From Leptobrachium leishanense (Eukaryota; Chordata; Amphibia; Anura; Megophryidae), in assembly GCA_009667805.1 (NCBI GenBank), contig CM019066.1:120853690-120917689 (forward strand): DNA of 64,000 bases, written 5' to 3'. The notes beneath the pieces were generated by a model that saw only the letters and a program-made list of their open reading frames with translations, was not told the origin of the DNA and ran no database searches. Shown here in pieces: positions 47,667 through 57,452 of the stretch. Every line of letters begins with the position of its first letter. Position 1 is the stretch's first letter. The position numbers and the translations under genes were made by a program.

Positions 47667-48542
47667 TTTTTTTTTTTTTTTTTTTTTTGAAAAGGTTTTA
47701 TTAGTCAAATAAAGGCAAGCATACAGAAAATTAAACTTTGAAATTACAATGTCCGTGTACATATTAATGAGCTCGGGTTGTTGGCGCATGGCCAGGCAAT
47801 TGGGAATGACACAGGAAGCCAAATCAACAAGAAAGTAATACGCCGCGATGGTGGCCTGAGTAAGGCCCAACCACCGGTACATTGTGCCGTTCCAATCATC
47901 AGGTTTGCCGATACATGTGCTGGACCGTGTAAATCCAGGTAAAATAATCGTTCCAAGGGGAGAAATAAATTGCTGACGCAGGGAAAAGGAAGGTAGGAAA
48001 GGTAGGAAAGGGGTTGAGGATAAGGGAGGAAGGGTAACTATGACAGTAAGAGGAAAGGAGAAAGTTTAAAGAAGAGGAGATGTGTGAGAGAGAAGTGAAG
48101 AGTCAGAGGGTTATTGTAAAGTAAAATAAAATAAATGTAGGTATAAAGAGGATTGACTGAGGTTGTCCTCCCCAGCCCGGCGAGGCCGCACCCCGGGAGA
48201 CGTACAGAGTGAAGCCATATGGACAGCACCCTAGTCCAGCAACTCCACATGGTCACCTTCACCTGAGCTAAGAGGAGAGAGCCACGGCCGACCCAGACGC
48301 ACGCCCCCCCCCCACTCAGCCATCCCAATAGAACCACGTCTGCGTGAATCGTTCCCTGGCATCTGCGCTCAGCACCATTGTTTCCTCGGCACCCCTCAGC
48401 CCACTCACTCGTGCCATGAGCTCAGCACGGGTTGGGATCGTCGCCGACCTCCAGTGTGCCGGTATTAGCAATCGTGCGCACAGCAATATACGCAGCAGTA
48501 GTGATTTCTTCAGGGCTGCAGCCGGAAGGTCTATAACCAGTA
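47667..48542 (-). pseudogene. 5'-truncated L1, minus strand, inside the Helitron
   Basis: A T-run at 47,667-47,688 is the poly(A) tail on the minus strand. From 48,540 to 48,316 the minus strand encodes the last residues of L1 ORF2 (KKSLLLRILLCARLLIP, AELMARVSGL, FTQTWFYW, stop at 48,316-48,318). These align with the end of ORF2 in the 17,291 L1 (KKSVLLRILLVARSLIPLFW). The remainder is 3' UTR. TTCTG plus T's borders both sides, a short TSD of Helitron sequence. It is a different L1 subfamily from the full-length copy. Confidence 0.88.
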
Positions 48543-49310
48543 TTCTGTTTTTAAGATATAGGTATCGTGTTTAAAATATTTAAAATATTCAACCCCCTTT
48601 TTTTGCCCCCCCAGTCGAATTTTTGAAAAACGGTAAAATACGTGTTTTTTTATTTTTCTAGATGAATCTAAATACCGATTTTCACATCTGTAACATGCTC
48701 GGTTTTTGAGCTATAGGTATTATGTTTAAAATATTCAACCCCCTTTTTCACCCCCTTAGGGGTGGAGTTTCCAAAAACCCTTCCTTAGTGGGTGCCCACA
48801 TCATAAAAACAGTGCACCTTCAAAATTTCATGTTCCTAGTTTAAACGGTTTCAGCTGGGCGTTGATGAGTCAGTCAGTCAGTCAGGACTTTCGCGTCTAT
48901 ATACTATAGATTGAATTAAAACGGGAATATTTTAAACATTGAAGCCTATGGGATTCTCCTGAATAAACTTGCCGAACTAATCCACCAAATGGCAGGGCAT
49001 TTCGGGAACCTTTCACTGCTGGTTTGTGCTCTCTGAATAGCCGAAGCATTGCTTTTTTATGGGGATTTCACTGCCCTCGAACATGCACCGAACAGGCACC
49101 GTATGTGCATGCAATTCGCCAGGATTTGGCGAATTGCCTGCTCTCTGAATAGCCGAATGGCCAAGAAAGGTAACCGAATGCTGATTTTCAGCGTTCGGTT
49201 ACCTTTCTCAAGCAATTCGGATCTCTTTCAATTACCCTGAAAGTCTTCTAAAGAGGAGTTGTGATGTGTCTGTGTCTTGTAACTTTTGATTGATTATGTT
49301 ATTCTTTCAG

Positions 49311-49461
49311 CTCTTCAGGAGTGAATACAAGCAGTAACAGTTTCTCTAAATCATACTCATCACACTGCTCAGATTTAAGTGAAACCACTACCTCTTTACC
49401 CGTTTTGTCAAGAAGCAGGGGGCTACTGCAGCACAGCAGTGATTCTGGCATATCATCTCCA
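49311..49461 (+). CDS. LRR-CaaX protein gene, internal exon a (Ser-rich)
   Basis: This is the first exon I can place of a host gene running to 61,279. The acceptor is ATTCTTTCAG|C and the donor is CCA|GTAAGT. After one carried-in base it gives 50 codons that are strongly Ser/Thr-rich (SNSFSKSYSSHCSDLSE) and probably disordered. Near its end it reads HSSDSGISSP, where DSGISS fits the phosphodegron pattern DSG-hydrophobic-X-S read by beta-TrCP; that role is inference. The frame ends in phase 0 and joins the next exon. An alternative acceptor CTTCAG|GAG lies 7 bp downstream. Upstream exons, needed for the start codon, were not found and may lie before this window. The gene is not recognised by name. 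Confidence 0.7.
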
Positions 49462-51379
49462 GTAAGTAGTTAATATTTTCCACACTTCTGTCTTGTCCCT
49501 AAAGGAAAACCAACATCATTCCTTGCATTTTTGAAGGGATTCTAATATTATGTATGAGAAGGTAGGCTTTAAAATGTATTGTTATTTAAGCATTTTAGCA
49601 ACTGAAACTATTCTATCTTTCTAAAATATCTACAAAAAATGTGTTCCCTGTCTTCACCAAACTTTATCAGTCAACAGGCTTTTTCTGTTCTCCTTATCTT
49701 TCTTGTTGAGATCAGGTAGTGAGAATTTCTGGCATTGTTTTCAGTCCTAATGAGGAAGAGGGGGATATTGGCTTACAGAGACATAAAGTGTCAGGAAATT
49801 ATATAAAGTGCATGAATGCAGTTTAAAATGCACCTGTACTGACCAGATGTACTTGCGTTATCCCATCAGAGGATTTGTCGCATCTTGTTGGTGTTTTTCA
49901 GAGGGTTTATAAAAGAATTTCACTTCGCTCTGCTCCGGTTACGCTTCGTCCTGTTGCCACGGCTGCCTTTGTTTTACATCTGATTTACGGAGCACCGCCA
50001 CCAATAGACCTGTCACAAAATTATGCTTTATTTTACTCTTTACTATATGCTGACGAAAGTCTTAACAACATAGCATTACTTTTCAAAACTAGGTCACCTC
50101 AGAGGCACTGTATAGATGATAAGTTCTATATGGCAGTGGAAGAAGGGGTCCCGGGATGTACTTTCTAACTCGAACAATCGGGTGAATAGTGAGTGGGGGT
50201 ATAAATCAGTCTCTTATTGTTATGCCAGCATAGGTGTGTGCCTGGTGTGCCCAGGCACACCCTAATGTTGGGTGAAGAAGTCCTCTTTCAGCTACCTCAT
50301 TGAGTTTTTAGACGTCCCTTATCTGCTTCATATAGAATACCATAAAAACTGACTGTGTCTTTGATTACAGGCTTGTTATTTCTTACGAAATAAGCACATT
50401 TTGTGCAAAATCTCCTAAGCAAGGGTTTTCCAGTTAAAAAATGTTCCACTGGTGCACACCCTAATGTAATGGGCTGCGCACGCCAGTGAGTGCCAGAGAG
50501 AAGGTTCCAGGTGAAGAAAATCCTGTTGATCAAACAGAAGCATTTGGGGTGAAAGGAAAGAATGTAACCCAGAGACTTTCCTACTATTCATTTGTTGTCT
50601 GGGATTATGGAAATAAGATAGATATAAACTGGTTTGCAGGGGGCTCAATGGGACTCCGAGTCGTCCTCATAGGTGCTGCCGAGTTTGCGTACATAAAGCG
50701 TGCAAAGCTGTAGCGGTGCACAATTTGCTGTTCCTACACTACGCAAGTTACGTGTTAACACAAATTGCATTAGATAAAGACACGTCCGGGTTCAGGAGTC
50801 CGAAGAGGAGGAGATGTGCTCGACGAAGGAGAAAAGGCGAGTAAATTCACCTAAAAAAAAATAATAATAAGAAAAAATAATCAGCAGCCTCTGCCCAGTA
50901 ATTAATTAAGGGTAAAAAAGGGAATGCTGTTTTTCAGTAGCGTATCCCTTTAATGATACATAATACTTTTCACGTTATTCTTACGGTTTTTCAAAAGTCT
51001 TCATCGAAACCATCAGACCTTATCCAGAATGTAAAAAAAGGGCAGGAATGGTATGTCTACACCTGTGAATCGTAGGAATGATCTTGTGACTGAATAAAAG
51101 CAAATCCGAGCAGCAAATGCTCTAAATTCTCAATACAGATGAATCTATTAGAGCCATAAATGAAGTAAGAACACCACATTATTTCCATTTTTGGATTGTA
51201 ATATTCAATATCAGATATCAGCATCCTTTGGCCGAGACAATAAACCTCTTTGAACATGCCTCGCAGTATATTAAGCAATAGTCTAATAATAGAAATCATT
51301 TACGGTTTGTCGGAGTTTACTGGTAAAGCACCACTGCCTGTTACAAGTTCAGAATGAAGCTTATATTTCTAAATGTAAT
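49462..51379. other. Intronic interval, nothing recognised
   Basis: Part of the long intron between exons a and b. A 97-codon plus-strand frame at 49,875-50,168 has no motif and no acceptable splice context in frame with the gene. No repeat is evident. Confidence 0.4.
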
Positions 51380-54300
51380 ATGTTTTATTATTATTATTAT
51401 TCTTTATTTATAAAGTGCCAGCATATTCCGCAGCGCTGTACAATAAGCACAGTATAGACAGGGTTACAATACATTGAACAACATTTGACAAACAGTACAG
51501 GAGGAGATGAGGGCCCTATTCCCGTAGGAACTCACAATCTGGGAGGGTTGGGGTTGGAACCAGGAGGAGAGGACTGTAAGGTGAGAGTGATTGATGGTTG
51601 CGTCACTGAGTTGGGTGGTAGGCTTCCCTAAATATTAATGTTTTCAGGGAGCGTTTGAAGGAAGAGAAGTTAGGGGAAAGTCTGTCAGTACGAGGGAGAG
51701 CGTTCCAGAGAGTGGGGGCTGCGCGTGAGAAATCCTGCAGTCTATCATGGGAAGAGGTGATGCGGGGAGAAACTAGGCGCAGGTCACTGTTTGACCTTAG
51801 GGAGCGGGCTGGGGTGTATTTGGTGATTAGTGAGGACAGGTAGTGGGGAGCTGAGTTAGTGAGGGTTTTGTAGGTAAGGATAAGGATTTTGAACTTAATT
51901 CTGCAGTGGATGGGGAGCCAGTGAAGGGACTCGCAGAGGGGAGCGGCAGAGACAGAGCGGAGGGTGAGGTGAATTAGCCTGGCGGAGGCGTCCAGGATGG
52001 ATTGTAGGGGGGAGAGGCAGGACAGAGGTAGGCCAGATAAGAGATTATTGCACTAGTCGAGTCGGGAGATTACCAGGGCGTGTATTGGTTGTTTTGTGGT
52101 GACAGCGGTAAGAAATGGCCGAATTCTGGAAATATTACGCAGTTGGTATCGGCAGGAGGAGGAAAGAGACTTGATGTGGGGGATGAAGGAAAGAGCAGAG
52201 TCAAGTGTAACTCCAAGGCAGCGAACTTGGTTTGATGGGGAGATGGTGATACCCTCCACCTTGATAGAGAAGTCAGGAGGTGGGGAGGCATTGGAGGGAG
52301 GAATAAGTAGGAGTTCAGTCTTTGACATGTTGATCTTTAGGTGGTGGGAGGCCATCCAGGAGGAGATGCCAGATAACCAGTCACTGACTTTTGAGAGGAC
52401 AGGGGGAGAGAGATCAGGGGTAGAGAGGTAGATCTGAGTGTCATCAGCGTAGAGGTGGTAATTAAAGCCAAAGCTGTTGATGATTTTGCCCAGGGAGGAG
52501 GTGCAGATGGAAAAGAGCAGAGGACCAAGGACAGAGCCTTAAGGTACACCAACAGATAGAGGCAATGAGGAGGAGGAGTTACCAGCAAAGGACACACAGA
52601 AGGACCTGTTGGATAAATAGGAGTCAACCCAAGCAAGTGCAGTGTCACCGAGACCCAGAGAGTCGAGGGTCTGTAGAAGGAGGGGGTGGTCAACAGTGTC
52701 AAAAGCAGCCGTGAGGTCAAGCAGGATGAGAATAGAATAGTGGCCGTGTTTTTTTAGCAGTTAGGAGGTCGTTGGTGACTTTGGTGAGGGCAGCTTCAGT
52801 TGAGTGTAGGGGACGGAAGCCAGATTGCAGGGGGTCAAGTAGGGAATTGGAGGACAGGAAGAGGGAGAGGCGGTTGAAGACTAGTTTTTCTAAGAGCTTT
52901 GATGTGAAGAGAAGCAGGGATACAGGGCGGTAGTTGGATGGAGAGTTGGGATCTAGGGATGGTTTCTTTAGTAAAGGGGTAACTAGCGCGTGTTTGAAGG
53001 CGGATGGAAAGGAGCCAGTGGAGAGAGATAGGTTGAAGAGGTGTGTGAGAGCAGGGGTGAGGGAGGAGGAGAGGGGAGGAATTAGATGTGAGGGAATGGG
53101 GTCGAGCGGGCACGTGGTGAGATGTGAGGAGGACAATAAGGAATTGACTTCCTCCTCAGTGGCTGGGAGGAAGCGGCAGAGGGTGGCAGAGGGGACCTGT
53201 GGGAGTGGAGGTGGCAGATAACAATCTTGTGTTGCGATGTTGCTTCTGATAGTTAAAGTTTTACTGAGGAAGTAGTCTGCCAGGTCTTGAGCGCTGAAGG
53301 CAGCTGTGGGGGGAGGTGCAGGTGGGTAGAGGAGGGTGTTGAAGGTGGACCAGAGCTGTTTAGGGTTGGAGGACAGCGTAGATATAAGAGATGAGAAGAA
53401 GGATTGTTTGGCCAAGTGGAGGGCAGAGGTGTATGACCGGAGAATAAACTTGAAGTGAACAAAATCAGCTTCAGAGCGGGATTTCCTCCAGGCACGCTCT
53501 GCGGTGCGGGAGCATCTTTGCAGGTAGCGAATCTGGAGGGTGTGCCAGGGCTGAAGCTGGCGGCGTGGGGCCTTACAGAGTCGAAGAGGAGCAAGAGTGT
53601 CTAGAGCAGAGATAAGCGTAGTGTTGTAGTGATTAGTGGCAGCATCAGGGCAGGTGAAGGATGAGGTATGAGGGAGGTGGTGAAGTAGGTTGGAGAATTG
53701 ATGGGGGTCCACAGCATGTAGATTTCTGCGAGTGTGTGTGCGGGGTGGGGGAGCAGGGTGTTTAGGAAGTCCAGATAGGTTGAAAGAGAGACGGTGGTGG
53801 TCAGAGATGGGGAAAGGGCGACATTTGAACTCAGAAATGGAGCAGAGGTTGGAAAAGACAAGGTCAATAGCGTGACCATCGCGGTGGGTAGGGAGGAGGG
53901 AGGATTGTGTGAGTCCAAGGGATGACGTGAGTGAAAGAAGTTTGGAGGCAGCAGGGGCGGAAGGATCGTCAATGGGAATGTTGAAGTCCCCGAGAATTAG
54001 GCATGGAAGATTAGAAGACAGGAAGTGAGAAAGCCAGGTAGCAAAGTGGTCAAAGAACTGGAAGGTTGGTCCCGGTGGGCGGTAGATGACTGCCACCCTG
54101 AGAGCCAGAGGAGAGAACAGGCGGATGCAGTGTGTCTCGAAGGAGGAGAAGGAGAGGGATGGGGGTGGAGGGAGATGCTGGTAGGTGCAGGTGGGAGAGA
54201 GCAGGAGTCTGACCCCGCCACCATTTCTCTCACCCGGTCTGGGGGTATGGCTCAAGTGTACACCGCCATGTGAGAGAGCAGCAACGGAGGCCGTGTCAGA

Positions 54301-54830
54301 GGGAGTTAGCCAGGTTTCAGTTAAGGCTAGGAGGTTGAAGGAGTTTGAAAGGAAGAGGTCATGGATTGCTGTGAGTTTGTTGCACACAGAGCGAGCGTTC
54401 CAGAGGGCGCAGGAGAAAGAGGACAGGCGCTGAGGGATTATGGGAATGAGGTTGCTGGGCTTGCAGGGAGGTGATTTATGTGCGATGGAGATAGGATGAG
54501 AGGGAAGTATTGGATGTGTTGTGGGGCCAGGGTTAGGGGATATGTCACCTGAATAGAGTAACAGCAGGAGGGTGAGAAAGAGAAGGTGGGAATGGGATTT
54601 GTGGGAGTGGGAGTGATTGACAGCACGAGAATTAGAGGGAGACCATGTTCTGAGGAAACAAAGGAGCTCATGTGAGGCCATCATGTGGGACGAGAGGAGG
54701 CAGGGAGAGATGCAGATAGTGTAGGGGTCGGTGGTAGAGGGGCAGGAGTTCCATTTAAGGAGAAAGGTAGAAGTAAAGAGTAGAAGCGTGAGAGAAAGCA
54801 TGATATAGACGTGTGTTTACCCGGAGTAAA
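51380..54830 (-). mobile_element. Near-complete L2 LINE, minus strand, with inactivating changes
   Basis: The 3' end at about 51,392 (ATATGCTGGCACTTTATAAATA followed by a TTA-type microsatellite on the minus strand) is typical of L2. The coding part begins near 54,801. A long frame (54,801-52,717, 694 codons) is broken by one extra A in an A7 run near 52,750. The next frame has a stop in place of Gln in the VPQGS motif near 52,541 and another stop near 52,053. About 950 residues would be expected without the breaks. It lies antisense in the LRR gene's intron. Confidence 0.92.
52717..54801 (-). pseudogene. L2 ORF2 N-terminal 694 codons: 2A-like motif, endonuclease, start of RT
   Basis: Residues about 1-85 are hydrophobic and His/Ser-rich, ending [13 protein letters not shown]. 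Next comes GDISPNPGP (about 85-93), which matches the 2A-type motif (D-V/I-E-x-N-P-G-P) except Ser for Glu. The apurinic-type endonuclease follows: [52 protein letters not shown] and ISDHHRLSF. The linker ends in the reverse transcriptase start ([36 protein letters not shown]). The frame stops after a one-base slip. Downstream, the minus strand still reads [20 protein letters not shown] (near 52,450) and [14 protein letters not shown]. Confidence 0.93.
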
Positions 54831-54865
54831 AAGTGGGCCTTGCAGTTCCTTCCTCCAGTCCCGCA

Positions 54866-55123
54866 ACTCCAGGAATCAACTCTGAACGTCCACTTAGGAT
54901 GCCACTGAACTCCAGGAATCAACTCTGAACGTCCACTTAGGATGCCACTGAACTCCAGGAATCAACTCTGAACGTCCACTTAGGATGCCACTGAACTCCA
55001 GGAATCAACTCTGAAAGTCCACTTAGGATGCCACTGAACTCCAAGAATCAACTCTGAACGTCCACTTAGGATGCCACTGAACTCCAGGAATCAACTCTGA
55101 ACGTCCACTTAGGATGCCACTTG
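54866..55123. repeat. 43-bp tandem array, six units, upstream of the L2 ORF
   Basis: The unit begins ACTCCAGGAATCAACTCTGA and ends CACTTAGGATGCCACTGA, 43 bp. Six copies start at 54,866, 54,909, 54,952, 54,995, 55,038 and 55,081, with only one or two differences each. The array starts 65 bp upstream of the L2 frame's first codon on the minus strand, where a LINE 5' UTR would lie. Confidence 0.95.
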
Positions 55124-55330
55124 GGGATGTCACAAGAGCCAAGGGTCACTAGAGCCACTCTTAGCTGTTATATAGGGCAGACTGATTGCATTCAGGCAGT
55201 TAAAATGTAAACACCTGAAGCTGGATGGGCTGTGTCAATAGGGCAGGAGATTCACATGCTAATTAGCAAAGCAAATGGTGGAGAAAACCAAAAATAAATA
55301 AAAAAACAGAAAAAGACCAAGGTAACGTTA

Positions 55331-55650
55331 CAATGTGGGTGCCTGCGAATACTGGGTGATGGGGGTCCTACCAGCAAAAGTATGCAGGGGATCATTTGAG
55401 ATGTGGGTGTCTGTGGATAATGGGTGATAATGTCCTACCAGCAAAAGTATGCAGGGGATCAGTTGAGATGTGGGTGTCTGTGGATAATGGGTGATAATGT
55501 CCTACCAGCAAAAGTATGCAGGGGATCAGTTGAGATGTGGGTGTCTGTGGATAATGGGTGATAATGTCCTACCAGCAAAAGTATGCAGGGGATCATCAGT
55601 TGAGATGTGGGTGTCTGTGGATAATGGGTGATAATGTCCTACCTGTGGAG
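55331..55650. repeat. 67-bp tandem array, about five units
   Basis: The unit runs from GATGTGGGTGTCTGTGGATA through TCCTACCAGCAAAAGTATGC to GGGGATCAGTTGA, 67 bp. Units start at about 55,331, 55,400, 55,467, 55,534 and 55,604. The fourth carries an extra ATC, and the first is the most diverged. It may be part of the L2 5' region or independent. Confidence 0.93.
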
Positions 55651-56203
55651 AGAGGAGACACAGGAATGTTACAGACTTACAGAAATGCAGTAAAATTTGA
55701 GAAAAAAACGGGAAAAACAGTACTGTTTATGTTTGGGGAAATGCAGTAAATAACCCGTCTCGATTGATTAAGAAAGCATAAATCTTTCAACACTTTCCAC
55801 AAAACATGTTATTTCATTGAGTGTATAAATAAAATTGTAACGTCAGTATCACAATAACTCAAAATTGCCAGTGGGTGCTGTATTGACTTTCAAAATGTAC
55901 AACATATTCCTGGCCTTTTCTTACAGAATTAATTTAATAGATGTGACTGTTGACTGGAACCGCTTCAAATATTGTACTGAGCTTTAATTTAACCACTTAC
56001 CAGTTCCCTAGAGGGATATTCGTATGTAACTCAAAACGAATGCGAGTTTTTAAGTATAAATTTAATCTGAAATAATTGTCCTTATATGACTTTGCTTATA
56101 TCAAAGTTTACTCTTTGTGGTTTAATTATTTTTAAGAATTGCTTCAGTATACATGAATAGTCTTCAAAAAATAATTAGCTCTCTTTCTTCTTTGCATTTT
56201 AAG
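55651..56203. other. Intronic interval, nothing recognised
   Basis: AT-rich intron sequence before exon b. The pyrimidine-rich CTCTCTTTCTTCTTTGCATTT just before 56,201 serves the acceptor. Confidence 0.5.
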
Positions 56204-56297
56204 CTTCCATGTGATGCGTTCAAATATCTAACTTGGCACAAGTTAAAAGAACTTGATATACAAGGGACTCAAATTCGTTGTCCTAGAGTAAGAGAAG
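56204..56297 (+). CDS. LRR-CaaX protein gene, exon b
   Basis: The acceptor TTGCATTTTAAG|C and donor GAAG|GTAAGG bound 94 bp. In phase 0 it encodes LPCDAFKYLTWHKLKELDIQ followed by GTQIRCPRVREG. WHKLKELDIQGTQI has the spacing of a degenerate leucine-rich repeat, so the LRR region may begin here. The exon ends one base into a codon (G|AT) that the next exon completes. The intron before it is about 6.7 kb and holds the L2 element and both minisatellites. Confidence 0.85.
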
Positions 56298-56417
56298 GTA
56301 AGGTAAGAGTGCTCTTATCTGTAAAACGAACTTCCTGAAGTCTTGCTACATTGTTTCCCATTCTAGGGTTCCATGCAGTTCTGATCCAGTTACTTTTCTT
56401 TAACTTTTGCTGAATAG

Positions 56418-56572
56418 ATTTGAAAAGTTTAAATTTTCTCACTTACTCAAAAGGACCCACAGCTGATGAACTTACAACGAGAGGAGAAACACATTTAATT
56501 CAAGAGGAGATACACATAACAGATAAAGAAAGATGGAGACGAAGGCTGCAAGAAAACTGGGAGAATTGTGTG
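56418..56572 (+). CDS. LRR-CaaX protein gene, exon c (charged linker)
   Basis: The intron before it is only 120 bp. The acceptor is TGCTGAATAG|AT and the donor is TGTG|GTAAGA. The 155 bp complete the split Asp codon and then give 51 codons, including FLTYSKGPTADELTTRGETH and the highly charged KERWRRRLQENWENCV. The segment looks helical and basic, with no known motif that I recognise. It ends in phase 0. Open reading continues one frame across both junctions, which is the main evidence that the exons belong together. Confidence 0.87.
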
Positions 56573-57065
56573 GTAAGAGCACATCATACAACATTCTGGC
56601 CAATTTGGAATCAAAACAAAATGATCTTCAGCCTTCATTAAGAAAAAAAACTGTTATATTTGACAGCCATCTATATTATTTGTGTTATGCTTGGAATTAA
56701 AGGTTGAGCTAGTCATTAAATGTTTGGGGTACAAACCCGAGAAAGGAAATCCGGAATTATTGTCCAAAAAAGTGTTAGAGTAAAATTATCTACAAAGTAT
56801 CCCTTAACCCATTTACTGTAGAGGACGAGACCCTCACATCATCAAAATTCCCTCCGTGGTGTGATGACATGAGCGTCACGTAGGCCTGGCCACTTACCTC
56901 TCTTTCAACTGAAATGGCTGGGGTCTTCTTTTCCCTTGGATTGTCGTACATAGAGTCTAGGTGAAATGGTGGAGGTCCACAGATGTTATGACGCCAGGAT
57001 AACCATCTTAACTTCAGTAGAGCTGGAGATGATTTAGCAGAGAAGGAAGTGGTCCATGCCACTAT

Positions 57066-57247
57066 CAGGGTTATTCAAAGAGAGGTGAAAACCAGGAGAA
57101 TGACTGGAGAAGTGAAAATTCTAGGTCAAAAGAGCCAATTTGGAAAGTGAGATAAATGGGAGAATTTTTCTGGTTTGGTTATTTTGACCTGGAATTTTCA
57201 CTTCTCCAGTCATTCTCCTGGTTTTCACCTCTCTCTGATTAACCCTG
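57066..57247. mobile_element. Small CAGGGTTATTC MITE with TAT duplication
   Basis: It begins CAGGGTTATTCAAAGAGAGG and ends CTCTCTGATTAACCCTG, flanked by TAT at 57,063-57,065 and 57,248-57,250. It is a sister of the copies at 29,045 and 35,542. It lies in the intron between exons c and d. Confidence 0.9.
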
Positions 57248-57264
57248 TATGTTTCAAAGTCTAT

Positions 57265-57449
57265 CAGATTTATTCAGAGAAAGGTGAAAACCAGGAGAGC
57301 TGGCAGGAGAAGAGAACAATCTAGACCAAATAGCCGCCGATTTGGAAAGTGAGATAAATGAGAGAATGTTTCTGTTTTGGCTATTTTGACCTAGAATTTT
57401 CACTTCTCCAGTCATTCTCCAGAGTTTAACCTTTCTTTGAATAGACCTG
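57265..57449. mobile_element. Small MITE, CAGATTTATTC...GAATAGACCTG, TAT duplication
   Basis: The termini are CAGATTTATTCAGAGAAAGG and CCTTTCTTTGAATAGACCTG. TAT flanks it at 57,262-57,264 and 57,450-57,452. It belongs with the eroded copy at 29,227-29,456 and is a diverged relative of the CAGGG group. Confidence 0.88.
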
Positions 57450-57452
57450 TAT

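Larger units (their letters stand above)
40260..48740. repeat. About 140-150-bp minisatellite inside the Helitron
   Basis: The monomer includes TTTTTGGAAAATGGTAAAA, then TTTTTATTTTTCAAGA, CCAATTTTCACRTCTGTAAC, ATCTTCTGTTTTTGAGATAT and AGGTATCCTGTTTAAAAGTA, ending in a C-run. Spacing between successive GGAAAATGGTAAAA words is about 137-153 bp. The C-run length varies strongly. The array is broken by head modules and by three later insertions. Short Phe-rich frames across it are artefacts. Confidence 0.93.
40177..48910 (-). mobile_element. Tandem non-autonomous Helitron, 8.7 kb, minus orientation
   Basis: On the minus strand the insertion starts TCTATAGTATATAGACGCG. It ends with a GC-rich hairpin region (GCGAGCGAAGCTGCGGGC) followed by AAAAACTTG, the degraded equivalent of CTAG. 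It sits exactly between A and T of the site seen intact in copy 1, with no TSD, as Helitrons insert. At 43,273|43,274 one unit's CTAG end joins the next unit's TC start with no base between (GCAAAAGCTAG|TCTATATATA). Seven 5'-head modules (ACGCGAAAGTCCTGACTGAC) end near 42,305, 42,625, 43,255, 45,405, 45,755, 47,535 and 48,895, but there are only two 3' tails. No Rep/helicase frame is present. Confidence 0.8.
39587..49239. mobile_element. CAGGG-terminal MITE, copy 3, split by the Helitron tandem
   Basis: The left part (39,587-40,176) begins CAGGGTAATTCAAAGAGATTCG and the right part (48,911-49,239) ends TTTCAATTACCCTG. Together they match uninterrupted copy 1 at 1,075-1,987. The breakpoint corresponds to TTAGATA|TTGAATT in copy 1. 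The flanks (TAA and AAA) are not an exact TSD. Confidence 0.88.

Noticed and set aside
49875..50168. 97-codon frame in the intron after exon a
   Set aside because: It cannot be spliced in frame with exons a and b by any site I see, and it has no recognisable motif.
51655..54433. Plus-strand frames opposite the L2
   Set aside because: Antisense shadows of the minus-strand L2 coding region.
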